Of a stretch of DNA of 64,000 nt, positions 43,601-57,353 are shown one piece after another. This DNA comes from Portunus trituberculatus. Its lineage: Eukaryota; Arthropoda; Malacostraca; Decapoda; Portunidae. Under the pieces are notes generated by a model. The model was not told the origin of the DNA. It made no database searches and saw only the letters and a list, made by a program, of their open reading frames with translations. Location: positions 8,997,696 through 9,061,695 of the forward strand of contig NC_059287.1 of the NCBI RefSeq assembly GCF_017591435.1, given 5' to 3'. Numbering within the stretch: the stretch's first letter is position 1; the number at the start of each line of letters is the position of its first letter. The translations under genes and the position numbers were made by a program.

Positions 43601-46600
43601 TTTTTACATATTTCAGTTCTTTAGAAAAAGTGTATTTTGGTAGCATTTTTTTGTTGTGGTGGAAAAAAGCTAAAAACTACTAAAATGGCACATTTTTCTT
43701 AATATTACTTTGGATTCTCTATATTAGCTTGTTTTCATCAATTTTATCGTTTAAAAGCAAAACAAGGTAAAATGAGGAATTAGCTAAATTTTCAATCGAG
43801 ATAATTTTTTTTTTCATAAAACACCTTTAAATCAAATAAATAAGTCATTTTAACAAATGTAGTGATTATGCCTGCATTTCTGAGTTTGGTGCATAAAACG
43901 CTGGAATACACGAATTAGCAAAATTTTCAAACGAGATTTTTTTTTTTTTTTTCATAATACACCTTTATAACAAATAGATAAGTCGTTTTAACAAATCTAG
44001 TGTTTTTGCCTGCATTTCTGAGTTTGGTGCATAAAACGCTGGAATACACAAAAATAACCGATTTTTGACATATATCAGTTACCTAGACAAATATTGTGTT
44101 TTGCCTGCAATTCTGAGTTTTGTTGATTAAAATGCTGGAAAACTCCAAAATAACCCTTTTTTGACATATTTCTGTTCCTTAGACAAATAGTGTGTTTGCC
44201 TGCAATTCTGAGTTTTGTTGCAAAAAACGCCTGAATACACCTAAATAACTCGTTTTTGACATATTTCATTTCCTTAGAAAAATAGTATGTTATGCCTGCA
44301 TATCAGTGTTGGTGTTAAAAACGTTGAAATACACCAAAATAACTCCTTTTTCACATATTTCAGATCTTTAGACAAATAATGTGTCTTGGATAGCATTTCT
44401 GTGTTGTTCTTGAAAAAAGCTAAAAATTACTAAAATAAATCATTTTTTCTTGATATTACTTTGGATTCTCTATATTAGCTTGTTTTCATCAATTTTATCG
44501 TTTAAAAGCAAAACAATATAAAATGACGAATAAGCAAAATATTCAATTGAGATAGTTTTTTTTCATAAAACACCTTAAAAACACATCAATAAGACGTTTT
44601 AACAAATGTAGCGTTTTGCCTGCATTTCTGAGTTTGGTGTATAAAACGCTCGAATACACGAAAAGAACCCTTTTTTGACATATTTTAGTTCCTTAGAGAA
44701 ATAGTGTGTTTTGCCTTCATTTTTGAGTTTTGGTGCATTAAACGACGGAATACACCAAAATAACCCCTTTTTGACATATTTCAGTTCCTTAGCCAAAGAG
44801 TGTGTTTTGCCTGCAATTCTAAGTTTTGTTACTAAAATTGCCTAAATACATCAAAATAACTCGTTTTTGACATATTTCATTTCCTTAGAAAAATAGTGTG
44901 TTTTGCTTGCATTTCCAAGTGTTGGTGCATAAAACGCTTAAATACACCAAAATAACCCGTTTTTTTTTATATATTTCAGTTCTTTACACAAATAGTGTAT
45001 TTTGGTAGCATTTCTGTGTTCTTATTGAAAAAAGCTAAAAACTACTAAAATACCTCATTTTTCTTAATATTAGTTTGGATTCTCTATATTATAATATCTT
45101 GTTTTCATCAATTTTATCCTTTAAAAGCAAAACAATGCAAAATGACGAATAAACAAAAAAAAATTTTTTTTAAACACCTTAAAACACATCAATAAGACGT
45201 TTTAAGAAATCTTGTGTTTTGCCTGCATTTCTGAGTTTGGTGCATCAAACGCTGGAATACACGAAAATAACTCATTTTTAACATATATCAGTTCCTTAGA
45301 CAAATTGTGTGTTTTGCCTGCAATTCTGAGATTTGTTGCAAAAAACGCCTGAATACACCAAAATAACTCGTTTTTGACATATTTCATTTCCTTAGAAAAA
45401 TAGTGTGTTTGGCTGCATATCAGAGTGTTGGTGCATAAAACGCTGAAATACACGAAAATAACCCATTTTTTACATATTTCAGTTCTTTACACAAATAATG
45501 TGTTATGGTAGCATTTCTTTTTTGTTGTTGAAAAAAGCTAAAAACTACTAAAATACCACATTTTTTTAAATTTTACTCTGGATTCTCTATATTTGCTTGT
45601 GTTCACCAATTTTATCATTTAAAAGTAAAAACAAAATAAAATGACTAATAGGCAAAATTTTTAATTCAGATAGTTTTTTTTTCATAAAACACCTTAAAAA
45701 CACTTCAATAAGACGTTTTAACAAATCTAGTGTTTTGCCTGCATTTCTGAGTTTGGTGCATAAAACGCTAGAGTACACGAAAATAGCCCATATTTGACAT
45801 ATTTCAGTTCCATAGAGTAATAGTGTGTTTTGCCTTCATTTCTGAGTTTTGGTGCATAAAACGCTGGAATACACCAAAATAACCCCTTTTTGACATATTT
45901 CCGTTCCTTAGCCAAAGAGTGTGTTTTGCCTGCAATTCTGAGTTTTGTTACTAAAATTGTCTGAATACACCAAAATAACTCGATTATGACATTTCATTTC
46001 CTTAGAAAAATAGTGTATTTTACTTGCATTTCAGAGTGTTGGTGCATAAAACGATGAAATACACCAAAGTAACCCAATTTTTTACATATTTCAGTTCATT
46101 AGACAAATAGTGTATTTTGGTAGCATTTTCTTGTTGTGGTGGAAAAAAGCTAAAAACTACTAAAATACCACATTTTTCTTAATATTACTTTGGATTCTCT
46201 ATATTAGCTTGTTTTCATCAATTTTATCGTTTATAAGCAAAACAATATAAAATGACGAATAAGCAAAATATTCAATTGAGATAGGTTTTTTTTTCATAAA
46301 ACACCTTATAAACACAACAATAAGACGTTTTAACAAATCTAGTGTTTTGCCGGCATTTCTGAGTTTGGTGCATAAAACGCTGGAATACACGAAAATAACC
46401 CATTTTTGACATGTTTTAGTTCCCTACAGAAATAGTGTGTTTTGCCTTCATTTTTTAGTTTTGGTGCATAAAACGCTGGAATACACCAAAATAACCCCGT
46501 TTTGACATATTTCAGTTCCTTAGCCAAAGAGTGTGTTTTGCCTGCAATTCTGAGTTTTCTTGCAAAAGTTGTCTGAATACACCAAAAATAACACGTTTTT

Positions 46601-47038
46601 GACATATTTCATTTCATTAGAAAAATAGTGTTTTGCTTGCATTTCAGTATGTTGGTGCATAAAATACACCAAAATAACCCATTTTTTACATATTTCAGTG
46701 CTTTACACAAATAATGTGTTTTGGTAGCATTTATGTGTTGTTGTTGAAAAAAGCTAAAAACTTCTAAAATACCACAATTTTTTTTATTTAACTTTGGATT
46801 CTCAATATTTGCTTGTTTTCATCAATTTTATCATTTAAAAGTAAAACAATATCAAATGACGAATAAACAAAATTTTCAATTGAGATAGTTTTTTTTTTTT
46901 TTTCATAAATCACTTCAATAAGACGTTTTGCCTGCATTTCTGAGTTTGGTGCGTAAATCGCTGGAATACAAGAAAATAACCCTTTTTTTTACATATTTTA
47001 GTTCCCTAGTGAAATAGTGTGTTTTGTCTTCATTTCTG
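37699..47038 (-). repeat. Satellite, diverged R block
   Basis: The same monomer family in reverse orientation (for example TTTTGCCTGCATTTCTGAG and CATAAAACGCTGGAATACAC). The period is about 610 bp: anchors at 38351, 38966, 39562, 40177, 40776, 41375, 42001, 42619 and 43234 are 596-626 bp apart. Each unit has four monomers of about 94 bp, one diverged monomer and a spacer of about 145 bp. Copies differ from each other by many substitutions and indels, unlike the F block. It ends inside a monomer at the Gypsy integrase. Confidence 0.9.
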
Positions 47039-47965
47039 AAGCCTCACGAACTACGTCGAGCGGTCCACGCACTCGGTGTCCAAACACTAGCTGATTGGGT
47101 GAGAAACCCAAGGACTCAGTGGGCGCTTCTCTCACCGCAAATAAGACAAAAGGGACAACCTCGTCCCAATCTTTATCTCTCTCCATGCAGAAACTCTTGA
47201 GCATGGTTTTGAGAGTTTGATGATGTCTCTCCAGGGCTCCCTGATACTGCGGATGATAAGCTCTGGACACAATATGTTTGATCCCCCACGCAGTCATCGT
47301 ATCCTTAAACAACTTTGAAGTAAAGTTGGTCCCCTGATCGGACTGCAGCTCTGCTGGCAATCCAAAGTGTGTAAAGAAGGTTAACAAAGCCTTCAGCACC
47401 ACCTTAGAGTGAGTGCTTCTCAGGGGAATTGCTTCAGGGTACCGCGTGGTAACATCCATTATGGTCAACAAATACTTGTGACCAGCCCTGGTAGTAGGCA
47501 GAGGACCTACTATATCAATCAAAACCCTCGTGAAGGGAGGATCAACAGCAGGGATAGGGTGGAGTGGCGCCACAGGGGGGGTCGGATTAGGCTTGCCCAC
47601 CACTTGACAAGTGTGGCAGCACTTAAGAATCGTGGCTACTTCTCCAGACATGCTGGGCCACCAAAAATTGCGACGCATGCGAGCGACGGTCTTTCGGATG
47701 CCCAGGTGTCCAGCCATGGGCCCCTCGTGTGCCAACAGCACAAGTGCCTCACGCAGCTTCTGCGGCACGACTACTTGCAATAACTCACCACCGTCACTCT
47801 CCTGCCATCTACGACACAACACCCCTTGGTGCAAAACAAACTCCTCCCTGCCCTCCAACTCCTCACTTCCCTCACCCACTCGAGCAAAGAAGGAGGCCAA
47901 CGCCGGGTCCTCCTGCTGCCTACGAATGAGCTCTGCAGGCTCTTGCTGGGTAAGAGAAAGGGGGG
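47039..47965 (-). pseudogene. Gypsy integrase, C-terminus fused to satellite
   Basis: The 300-codon frame (from 47900) has the HHCC zinc-binding domain (H58, H65, C95, C98) and the catalytic core. The catalytic residues are D129 (VLIDIVGPL), D188 (LQSDQGTNF) and E224 (GALERHHQTLK), a D,D-35-E pattern, all present. The frame upstream joins the protease frame after a one-base shift near 47960. After VREA at about 47039 the next codons (SEMKTKHTISLGN) are satellite sequence, so the C-terminal DNA-binding part is lost. Confidence 0.85.
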
Positions 47966-49326
47966 ACTATAGGGTCATGGGGTTGAGGCAATGCTGCAAC
48001 CCTACGTCCCACACGGCCTCGAGGACGGAGAGCTGGCCCAGGCTGCTCCGCTCTTGCCATGTGATCCGGTGAGTCCTCAGAAGGATCATCACCACCAGCC
48101 AGGCAGTCACCAGGCAAGGAAACAGCTCGCTCCCTGCCTCTACGATGCTCTACAGGGGGAAAAACTTCCCACTCCCCCGCAGAACTGGAAGTCTCCCCAC
48201 CCTGGGCGCCAACTTCCAACGAACTGCCTGACTTATCATGCTGGGGCCTGTGCTGAACATCAGAGCCCTCAGCCTCCACACCAGGAAGCAACTCAGCACG
48301 AGTGCTCCCTCCGGAGTGCTCTGCAGAGTGAGGATAACCATCAAACAACTCAGTTACACCCAACACTCCGTCCTCACTCTCAGCAACAACTCCCAAAGTC
48401 GAGTCCGGTGCATTAACAAGTGACTCCACACCGTCACCGTCAGCCTCCACACCAGAACTCAATAGTGAGCCCAAAACTGGCTCCACCACATCAGCACTGC
48501 TACTCCCATCTGGAGTCAATCCCATTGGGCTGCTAGCAACCTCCTGGGTAGTAACAGGCTCTCTCTCAGCCCGGCGGGCCTGAGAGCGGGTAACAACGTT
48601 CACAGAGACTTGCACCACTGGCCCAGACTCTTCTGCAACCTCATCCTCCTCAGAGGTTGGGATCCATACACGACCACCAGCCAAATCATTCCCAAGCAGG
48701 AAGTCCACTCCTGCGACTGGCAGTTCGTCTGCCACTGCTACCTGAGCCGTAGCAGTGACAAGAGGACATGACAGTGTCACCTCAGCCGTCACGAACTCCT
48801 CCACAGTGTTAAGTCCACGACACAACACTGCCTTGCTAGACGTCACCTTCTTCCCAGTGACATTTCGGCACACTGACTGCTGTGCTCCCGTATCACGCAG
48901 TACAGTGACGGGATACTTTGTGCCATCAATCTCAACCGTGCCTCCACACAAGAAAGGACGGCACCAGTCAAGCTCACTATCCTTAACAACAGCGGGCGAG
49001 GCAACAGGGGGAGGGACAGGTGGGCCAACCTGCTCTCTCTCCTCCAAACACAACTCAGACACACGCCGTGCCTTCTCACTTCTAAAGCCTGAAGGAGCAG
49101 TCCACTCATCACCACAAACTTTATCTGGCCACACCAACAAGGCAACTGGTTTCTGCGAGGACTTGGGAGTTTCAGTTGTCACTAACTTTGGGCAATTGAA
49201 CTTAATATGCCCTTTCCCTCGGCAGTGATAGCACGTAGGCTGGTAATCATACTTGGGCGTTCTAGGGGCTGCCTTCCCCGCCGTCCCGTCCTTCGCAGAA
49301 AAAGGAGGGGTGGGGGCCTGGGGCTT
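47920..49326 (-). pseudogene. Gypsy nucleocapsid zinc knuckle and protease
   Basis: This frame directly continues gag after one TGA. It has a CCHC knuckle (CYHCRGKGHIKFNC, at 49192-49233) and then the aspartic protease with VLRDTGAQQSVC (the DTG active site, residues 97-99 counted from the Val at 49182) and LLGNDLAGG. A long acidic and Ser-rich linker (about 230 residues) follows and leads to the integrase. The frame closes at 47920 only because of a small indel near 47960 in a C/T run. Protease cleaves the polyprotein in known relatives. Confidence 0.75.
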
Positions 49327-50580
49327 TCAAAAACCCATCTTACTGCCGAATCCAGTATATCGCCTAAAGTGGCCTGGAGAGCCCGAGGAAGAATTGCCAC
49401 CACTCCCTGGGCCTCCCTTAGGACCACCTTCCTTACGACTCCAACTCCCAGGCTGCTGCACAGGACGGTGGGCCAACACATAATCATCAGCCCATGTAGC
49501 AGCCTCCTTCAAGGTCCTAAACCTCTTCTCCCTCAACAGAGGTACCAGCTCCTTATCAGCAACATCAATGAACTGCTCCAAAACTACTAACTCCTTCAAA
49601 GCCTCGAGAGAGTCAACACCCTCGCTAGCAACCCATCTCTCAAACACTTGCTCCAGTGAACGAGCACACTCGAGGTAGGAGTCACTTGCTCGCTTCCTCT
49701 TTCCTCTGAATTGCAAGCGATAGGCTTCTGGTCGCAGCTCATATGCCCGCAAAATGTCAGCCTTAAACTCCTCATAATCATCCAGATCATCAGCTGACAT
49801 TTTGTCATAAACTTCCAAGGCTTTTCCCTTGAGTTTATTCGCGACCAAGCCTAGCCATCTCTCTCGAGACCAAGCAAACTCCTTGGCTTTCCTCTCGAAG
49901 CGGACAAACCATTCAGCCACCTTAGCCTCATCAAATTCCGGGACTAGCTGGAGACTTTGAACTAACGTACGCTCAACACTCTGTTCTCCTCCTCCTCCTA
50001 CACTACCAACAACTCCAGGCGTACTTACTGCATGGCGAGTTCTCTCCCACTCCAACTCTCTATCTTTATCTGCCCTTTCTCTCTCCATCTCCAATCTCAT
50101 CATCTCCATCTCTCTAGTCTCCTTCTTTGCTGCTAGTCTCTGAAGTTCTCGTCTTTCTTCCGCCTCTCTAGCCTCTTGCTCTGCTGCTAGTCTGTTTGAC
50201 TCTCGTCTCTCTTCCGCAGCTAATCTCTTCAACTCTCGCCTCTCTTCTGCTTCTATCTCCATTTTCCTCATTTCCAGCTTCAATCGCAGTTCCTCCAGTC
50301 TGGCAGCTGACTGGACACTATCAGCAATACTGCTTGCTGGACTAGATCGTCGGGAACCTTCCCTGCTTCCGATACTTCTGCCAGGGCTAATATATCCCAC
50401 ATCACCTTCACTGGGACCGCCACGTGCGTTATCATGACACGTAGTAAATGCGTCCACCCTGACCCCACGCGCGGCCACCGACTCCTCATACCCACGTGGT
50501 GAGTCTCGCCGGCTCACACTCGCATCCTCACCCTCCACTGGTGGGGTGAAAAGACCAGTAACTCTCTCCATGGTGCTCAC
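49327..50580 (-). CDS. Gypsy gag with SCAN-like capsid domain
   Basis: A 417-codon frame from ATG at 50580. After a Ser/Arg-rich start comes a long Arg/Glu coiled coil (about residues 90-185, with repeated EERRELKRLAAEE-type units). The capsid part follows: SLQLVPEFDEAKVAEWFVRF, then KLKGKALEVYDKMSADDL and LKELVVLEQFIDVADKELVP. The last blocks resemble the SCAN fold, which is known to derive from a Gmr1-like gag. The frame ends in TGA at 49327-49329, just before the zinc knuckle, so in this copy the nucleocapsid is cut off. No frame change occurs there, only a stop codon. Confidence 0.75.
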   Translation of the reverse strand: MSTMERVTGLFTPPVEGEDASVSRRDSPRGYEESVAARGVRVDAFTTCHDNARGGPSEGDVGYISPGRSIGSREGSRRSSPASSIADSVQSAARLEELRLKLEMRKMEIEAEERRELKRLAAEERRESNRLAAEQEAREAEERRELQRLAAKKETREMEMMRLEMERERADKDRELEWERTRHAVSTPGVVGSVGGGGEQSVERTLVQSLQLVPEFDEAKVAEWFVRFERKAKEFAWSRERWLGLVANKLKGKALEVYDKMSADDLDDYEEFKADILRAYELRPEAYRLQFRGKRKRASDSYLECARSLEQVFERWVASEGVDSLEALKELVVLEQFIDVADKELVPLLREKRFRTLKEAATWADDYVLAHRPVQQPGSWSRKEGGPKGGPGSGGNSSSGSPGHFRRYTGFGSKMGF

Positions 50581-50669
50581 AAGGACTCGTTCTCACAAAC
50601 AATAAAATAATATAAGTAATAATACCCCACACAATAACACTACACACTATAAAGCACTTGGTTTATCCT

Positions 50670-50682
50670 GGCAGGGTCGCCA
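50670..50682 (-). other. Primer binding site of the Gmr1-type Gypsy
   Basis: On the - strand the LTR ends CCGTAACA; one base later comes TGGCGACCCTGCC, a typical tRNA-complementary start (TGG). The matching tRNA was not identified. Confidence 0.55.
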
Positions 50683-50683
50683 C

Positions 50684-50968
50684 TGTTACGGTTTAACGTA
50701 CGCCACTCGGCTGCGGTTAGCTGCTACAGCTCACTAGACTGTTATTCTGGCAAAATCGCCAACTTTGTTACGATCAGTACAGTGGGGATTATAAAACACT
50801 CCACAGAGTCCCCACTACTATAACTCACAGCCGCCGTAACCCTCAGGTTCTTTCAAGGTCGCCAACAGTGTATAATTTCCCCCACTGTAAGGGAATCTCC
50901 TCAGCAACAACTCCTCCTCCTGTACCCAACCAAGTAGAATTTATAAATGGTAGATGTTATGTGTAACA
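50684..50968 (-). repeat. 5' LTR of the Gmr1-type Gypsy
   Basis: On the - strand it starts TGTTACACATAAC and ends ACCGTAACA, so it has TG...CA ends and a short TGTTAC/GTAACA inverted repeat, about 285 bp long. Inside are two further copies of the LTR-end/PBS-like string (about 50747-50772 and 50851-50870). The 3' LTR is absent from the window. Some 30 bp of unassigned sequence separate it from the satellite. Confidence 0.55.
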
Positions 50969-50998
50969 GGGCGAGGCCTTAATACCCCCTATATCACT

Positions 50999-53769
<2,771 letters not shown>

Positions 53770-55207
53770 TGTTACGACCGTCAGCCATTAATATAATGTA
53801 ATGTATTTTAGGTTAAGATGAAATGGCGTCCTGCAAGCAATGTTTTTGTTGTGTATTACTCTAATGTTCCCAGGATGTTCTATCCTATATATGTATTATT
53901 GATCCATTTATCATTTCTTTGTATGCTATGTTCGTATTTCGTGTTTCGCATGTATATATTGCATTATTTATGTATGTTTGTGTAAAGTAGCTGCTTGTCG
54001 GGTATTTTAGAGTGTCGTGGACGTCACCCCTTTGTCACCTCTTGCGAGAGAGGAAGTGATCGTACCGGAATCAATCGGATTATTTTACAATCTCGCCCTC
54101 TGGGAGTCTTGAAGTGTTTAGCCAATGGGAGTATAGATTACGCCATATGTGACGTAACACTCTCCTCGAACAAAGGCGTGGGAACCGACACAGAGAGACC
54201 AAAGCGGGTGCCCTCGTGTTAACACCTGCACCCACTGCCACTCCGTTCCCCTAATCCCTTTGTTCTTGGCTGAGTATATTTCTTTTATTCCTGATTAGCT
54301 AGGGTTCTGTTTCTCTTGGGCACTTTTATAGTCACTGTGATTAGTGATGTGAGAATATTTTGGTGTTTTGGGTGTTAACCCTGCATTATTATTATTATTT
54401 TTTTATTTATTATTATTTTATTTTTTGTTTTTTTTTTATTTGGTGAGTTTATCTTTGTGCAGCGCGGGGGACGCTTACTGCCTTTGTGTAGTGTTGCCAA
54501 GAGTGTTTTGGGTGCTAATTTGTTTCTATATTGCCTAGCAATCGTAATATTTTGGTGATTTATCTATTATTGTGTGTACCAGCCAGAGGCGAGGGTAATA
54601 AGTATGCACTGTGGTTATTTACGATTTACCTCTAATAAGGGTTGTCCTTATTACTTATTTTTGTGGTCTCATTTCATACTTTTACAACCCAAAAGCAGCT
54701 TAATTATTATATTTCTTGGAGTTGAAGAGTTATTTCTCTTGTATATGTGGATGTGTGCTGTAGGTGGTATTGATGCCCAGTGAGTGGCTTTTATTTTGGT
54801 ATTGGGCAGCTGTGTTTGCATTTATTTCCTGCTTTATTTATATTTCTGAGGTGATATATTTTGTGATTGCCTTTATACTATTTACTTGGATGTGATTATC
54901 ATTACTCTAACTATCTACGGGTCTTAATTTTAATATTGATTATCATTAAGTTAACTTTGACTTTTTTTTGTGTAAATAAATTATATCAAGGATTTAAATT
55001 CTTTATCTTAATCTTTCCTTATTAATACTTTTTAATTTCTTGTACATCCTTGAGTTGCCCTTGCGTTAAACTGTTGCATGAAGCCTAGTCACTTTTCACT
55101 TATTTATGTAAATATTCTGTACTTTAATAAGAATGATTTAACATATTAAGTGACAGGTGCCCCAGTCATTGTGGGAATCCAGTCAGGCTAACTCTAGGGT
55201 CGTAACA
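53770..55207. mobile_element. Solo-LTR-like insertion, 1.44 kb
   Basis: The ends are TGTTACGACC and GGTCGTAACA, a perfect 10-bp inverted repeat with TG...CA termini. Flanking tetranucleotides are ACTC (53766-53769) and ACTT (55208-55211), a 4-bp target duplication with one mismatch. Satellite resumes in register on the other side. There is no coding frame. A CCAAT (in AGCCAATGGG) and a CRE-like TGACGTAAC lie at about 54120-54160. It may be a solo LTR of a Gypsy/BEL element, although a non-autonomous element of another class is possible. Confidence 0.6.
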
Positions 55208-55649
55208 ACTTGTTTTCCTGAATTTCTTATCTTTGGTGCATAAAATGCTGAAAAACACCAAAATAACCCATTTTTTACATATTTAAGTTCCATAAACAAA
55301 TAGTGTCTAATCATGTGTTTTGCCTGTATATTCTGTTTTGGTGCAAAAAACCTGAAAACCACTATATAACACGTTTTTGTTACTTATATTTTGTTTGTCT
55401 ATATAGACTTGTTTTTATCAATTTTATGGTTTTGTAGCATAACAATGTAAAACTACTTGAACATACAAAATTTTCAATCGATATATATTTTGTTTCAGAA
55501 AACACCTTCAGAACACATAAATAAGACGTTTTAAGACATGTAGTGAATTTATTTATTTTGACTGCTTTTCTGAGTTTTGGTGCCTGAAATGCTGTAAACC
55601 ACGAAAATGACACACATTTTATATACTTTAGTTCTTTAGACAAATAGTA

Positions 55650-55726
<77 letters not shown>

Positions 55727-56330
55727 GTTTTCCCTTCATTTTTGTGTTTTGCTGCATAAAAAGCAGAAAACCACTAAAATAACACGTTTTTGTTGTTTTT
55801 ATTTCGTTTCTCTATTTTGTCTTATTTTCATCAATTTTCTTGTTTTAAAGTGTAACCATGTAAAATTAGTTTAATATATAAAATTTTTAATCAAAATACT
55901 TTCTTTTTCATAAGACACCTTGAAAATATGTAAATAAGACATTTTGACAAATATTGTGTATATAATTGTTTTAAACAGACTGCATTTTTTAGCTTTGGTG
56001 CATAAAATGCTGGAAGACACCAAAATAACTTCAGTTTCTTAAACAATTATAGTGTAATTATGCGTTTTGCCTGTAATTCTGTGCTTTTGTGCAAAAAGAG
56101 CTGAAAACTACTAAAGTAACACGTTTTTGTTACTTTTATTTCGTTTCTCTATTATGGTTTCTTTTCATCAATTTTATCGTTTTAAAGCATTAGAATGTAA
56201 AATGACTTTAATATACAAAAAAATCAATTCGGATAGTTTTTTTTTTTCAGAAAACGCCTTCAAAACACATAAATAAGACGTTTTAACAAGTATAGTGTAT
56301 ATATTTCTTTTGACTGCTTTTCTAAGTTTT
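55208..56330 (-). repeat. Satellite, third subfamily continued
   Basis: Same family and orientation as 50,999-53,769. AAGACGTTTTAA-type anchors lie at about 55524, 55938 and 56276. It includes a 73-bp TA tract at 55653-55725 and ends at the truncated LTR. Confidence 0.8.
55653..55725. repeat. (TA)n tract
   Basis: A pure TA run of about 73 bp within a satellite monomer. Confidence 0.95.
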
Positions 56331-56648
56331 CCTTACACTTGCACATCACAGACAAGCACATACACGCACACCAATATTATTATAGCATATAATGTTATTA
56401 GTCATTTTATGTATGTAGGATTTATAACGACCTGTGAAGTAGTTTTACCAATAAACAAAGCAAGGAAGAAAAGTGCTCTGTTGTTTTCCCTTAAGTGAAT
56501 CCATAACGCTTAACTTTCTAGCTAGGTTTGGGCACAGCACAGCATTGGAGATGTCCTGTCCGAACGCTCTTAATGGACTGACACAGCGAGACTTGTTCTC
56601 ATTTGAACAATAAGAAGGACAGGATACCTCACACGGTAGCCAGTTACA
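56331..56648 (+). repeat. 5' LTR remnant
   Basis: It aligns without gaps to 61729-62046 and ends CCAGTTACA. The first 228 bp found in the 3' LTR are missing; satellite stands there instead. By eye about two dozen substitutions separate the two copies. Confidence 0.85.
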
Positions 56649-56649
56649 C

Positions 56650-56667
56650 TGGTGACCCCAGAGTTGG
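56650..56667 (+). other. Primer binding site
   Basis: TGGTGACCCCAGAGTTGG starts one base after the LTR end, as expected for a tRNA primer site (tRNA ending GGGGUCACCA). Confidence 0.65.
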
Positions 56668-56711
56668 CTTTTCTTCAGCGAGGAAGGCTAGTGGGCGCTA
56701 GGCCACCGCTA

Positions 56712-56890
56712 CTGTTGACGCCGCCGCAGCCACAGACGCCGCCGCTATCGATGCCGCCGCAGCCGCAGACGCCGCCGCAGCCATAGACGCCGCCGCTCCC
56801 GACGCCGCCGCAGCCACAGACGCCGTCGCCGCAGCCGACGCCGCTGCAGCCACAGACGCCGCCGCCGTCGCCTCCGCCGTTGCCGCCGGC
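56712..56890 (+). repeat. GCC-rich tandem repeat in the Gypsy leader
   Basis: Units of GACGCCGCCGCAGCCACA and variants repeat about ten times. One frame reads as (D-A-A-A-x)n. The stretch is strikingly GC-rich in this AT-rich region. Another short tandem of about 20-22 bp (GTGGATTACTCTTCAGTGT-like) lies at 57187-57270. Confidence 0.85.
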
Positions 56891-57353
56891 CTGCCAGACG
56901 CTCTGCCCCGCTGCTGGCCATCCCCATCCCGGCTTACCCTGCCCTGGCCTGCGCCGCATCGCCATCGTGCACCGCTGGTTGCTGCCGCCCACAGCTACCC
57001 TACCTTTTGCTGGCTGCCACACCTCGTCACAAAGCACCTCGCCACGCTACACCACGCCAGGTTTCGTCACGCTACCTCCTGCTGGCTGCCACACAGTGCC
57101 ACGCCACACCACACCTCACCTCCACGCTGTGATCCTGCCACCACACCGTGATTCTGCACCTGCTACCGCACCGTGCTTTACTTCAGTGTGCGTGGATTAC
57201 TCTTCAGTGTGCGTGGATTACTCTTCAGTGCCGTGGATTTACCCTCCAGTGCCGTGGATTACTCTCCAGTATGTCCAGTGATCAGTGTTCATCGCTGCTG
57301 CTCGTGTGTAGTGCTTCACCCTTACACGCGTGGTCACACACTGCTTCCCCGCC

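Larger units (their letters stand above)
47039..50968 (-). mobile_element. Gypsy element of Gmr1 type, 3' part missing
   Basis: On the - strand, from right to left: a 5' LTR (50968-50684), primer binding site, gag, protease and integrase, then abrupt satellite. No reverse transcriptase lies between protease and integrase. This is the domain order of Gmr1-type Gypsy elements, in which RT and RNase H follow integrase; here they would lie in the missing part. It sits between two different satellite subfamilies. Confidence 0.7.

Noticed and set aside
48755..49590. + strand frames over the Gypsy gag-protease region (47409-49590)
   Set aside because: They are shadows of the - strand gag and protease frames, which carry the recognisable motifs.
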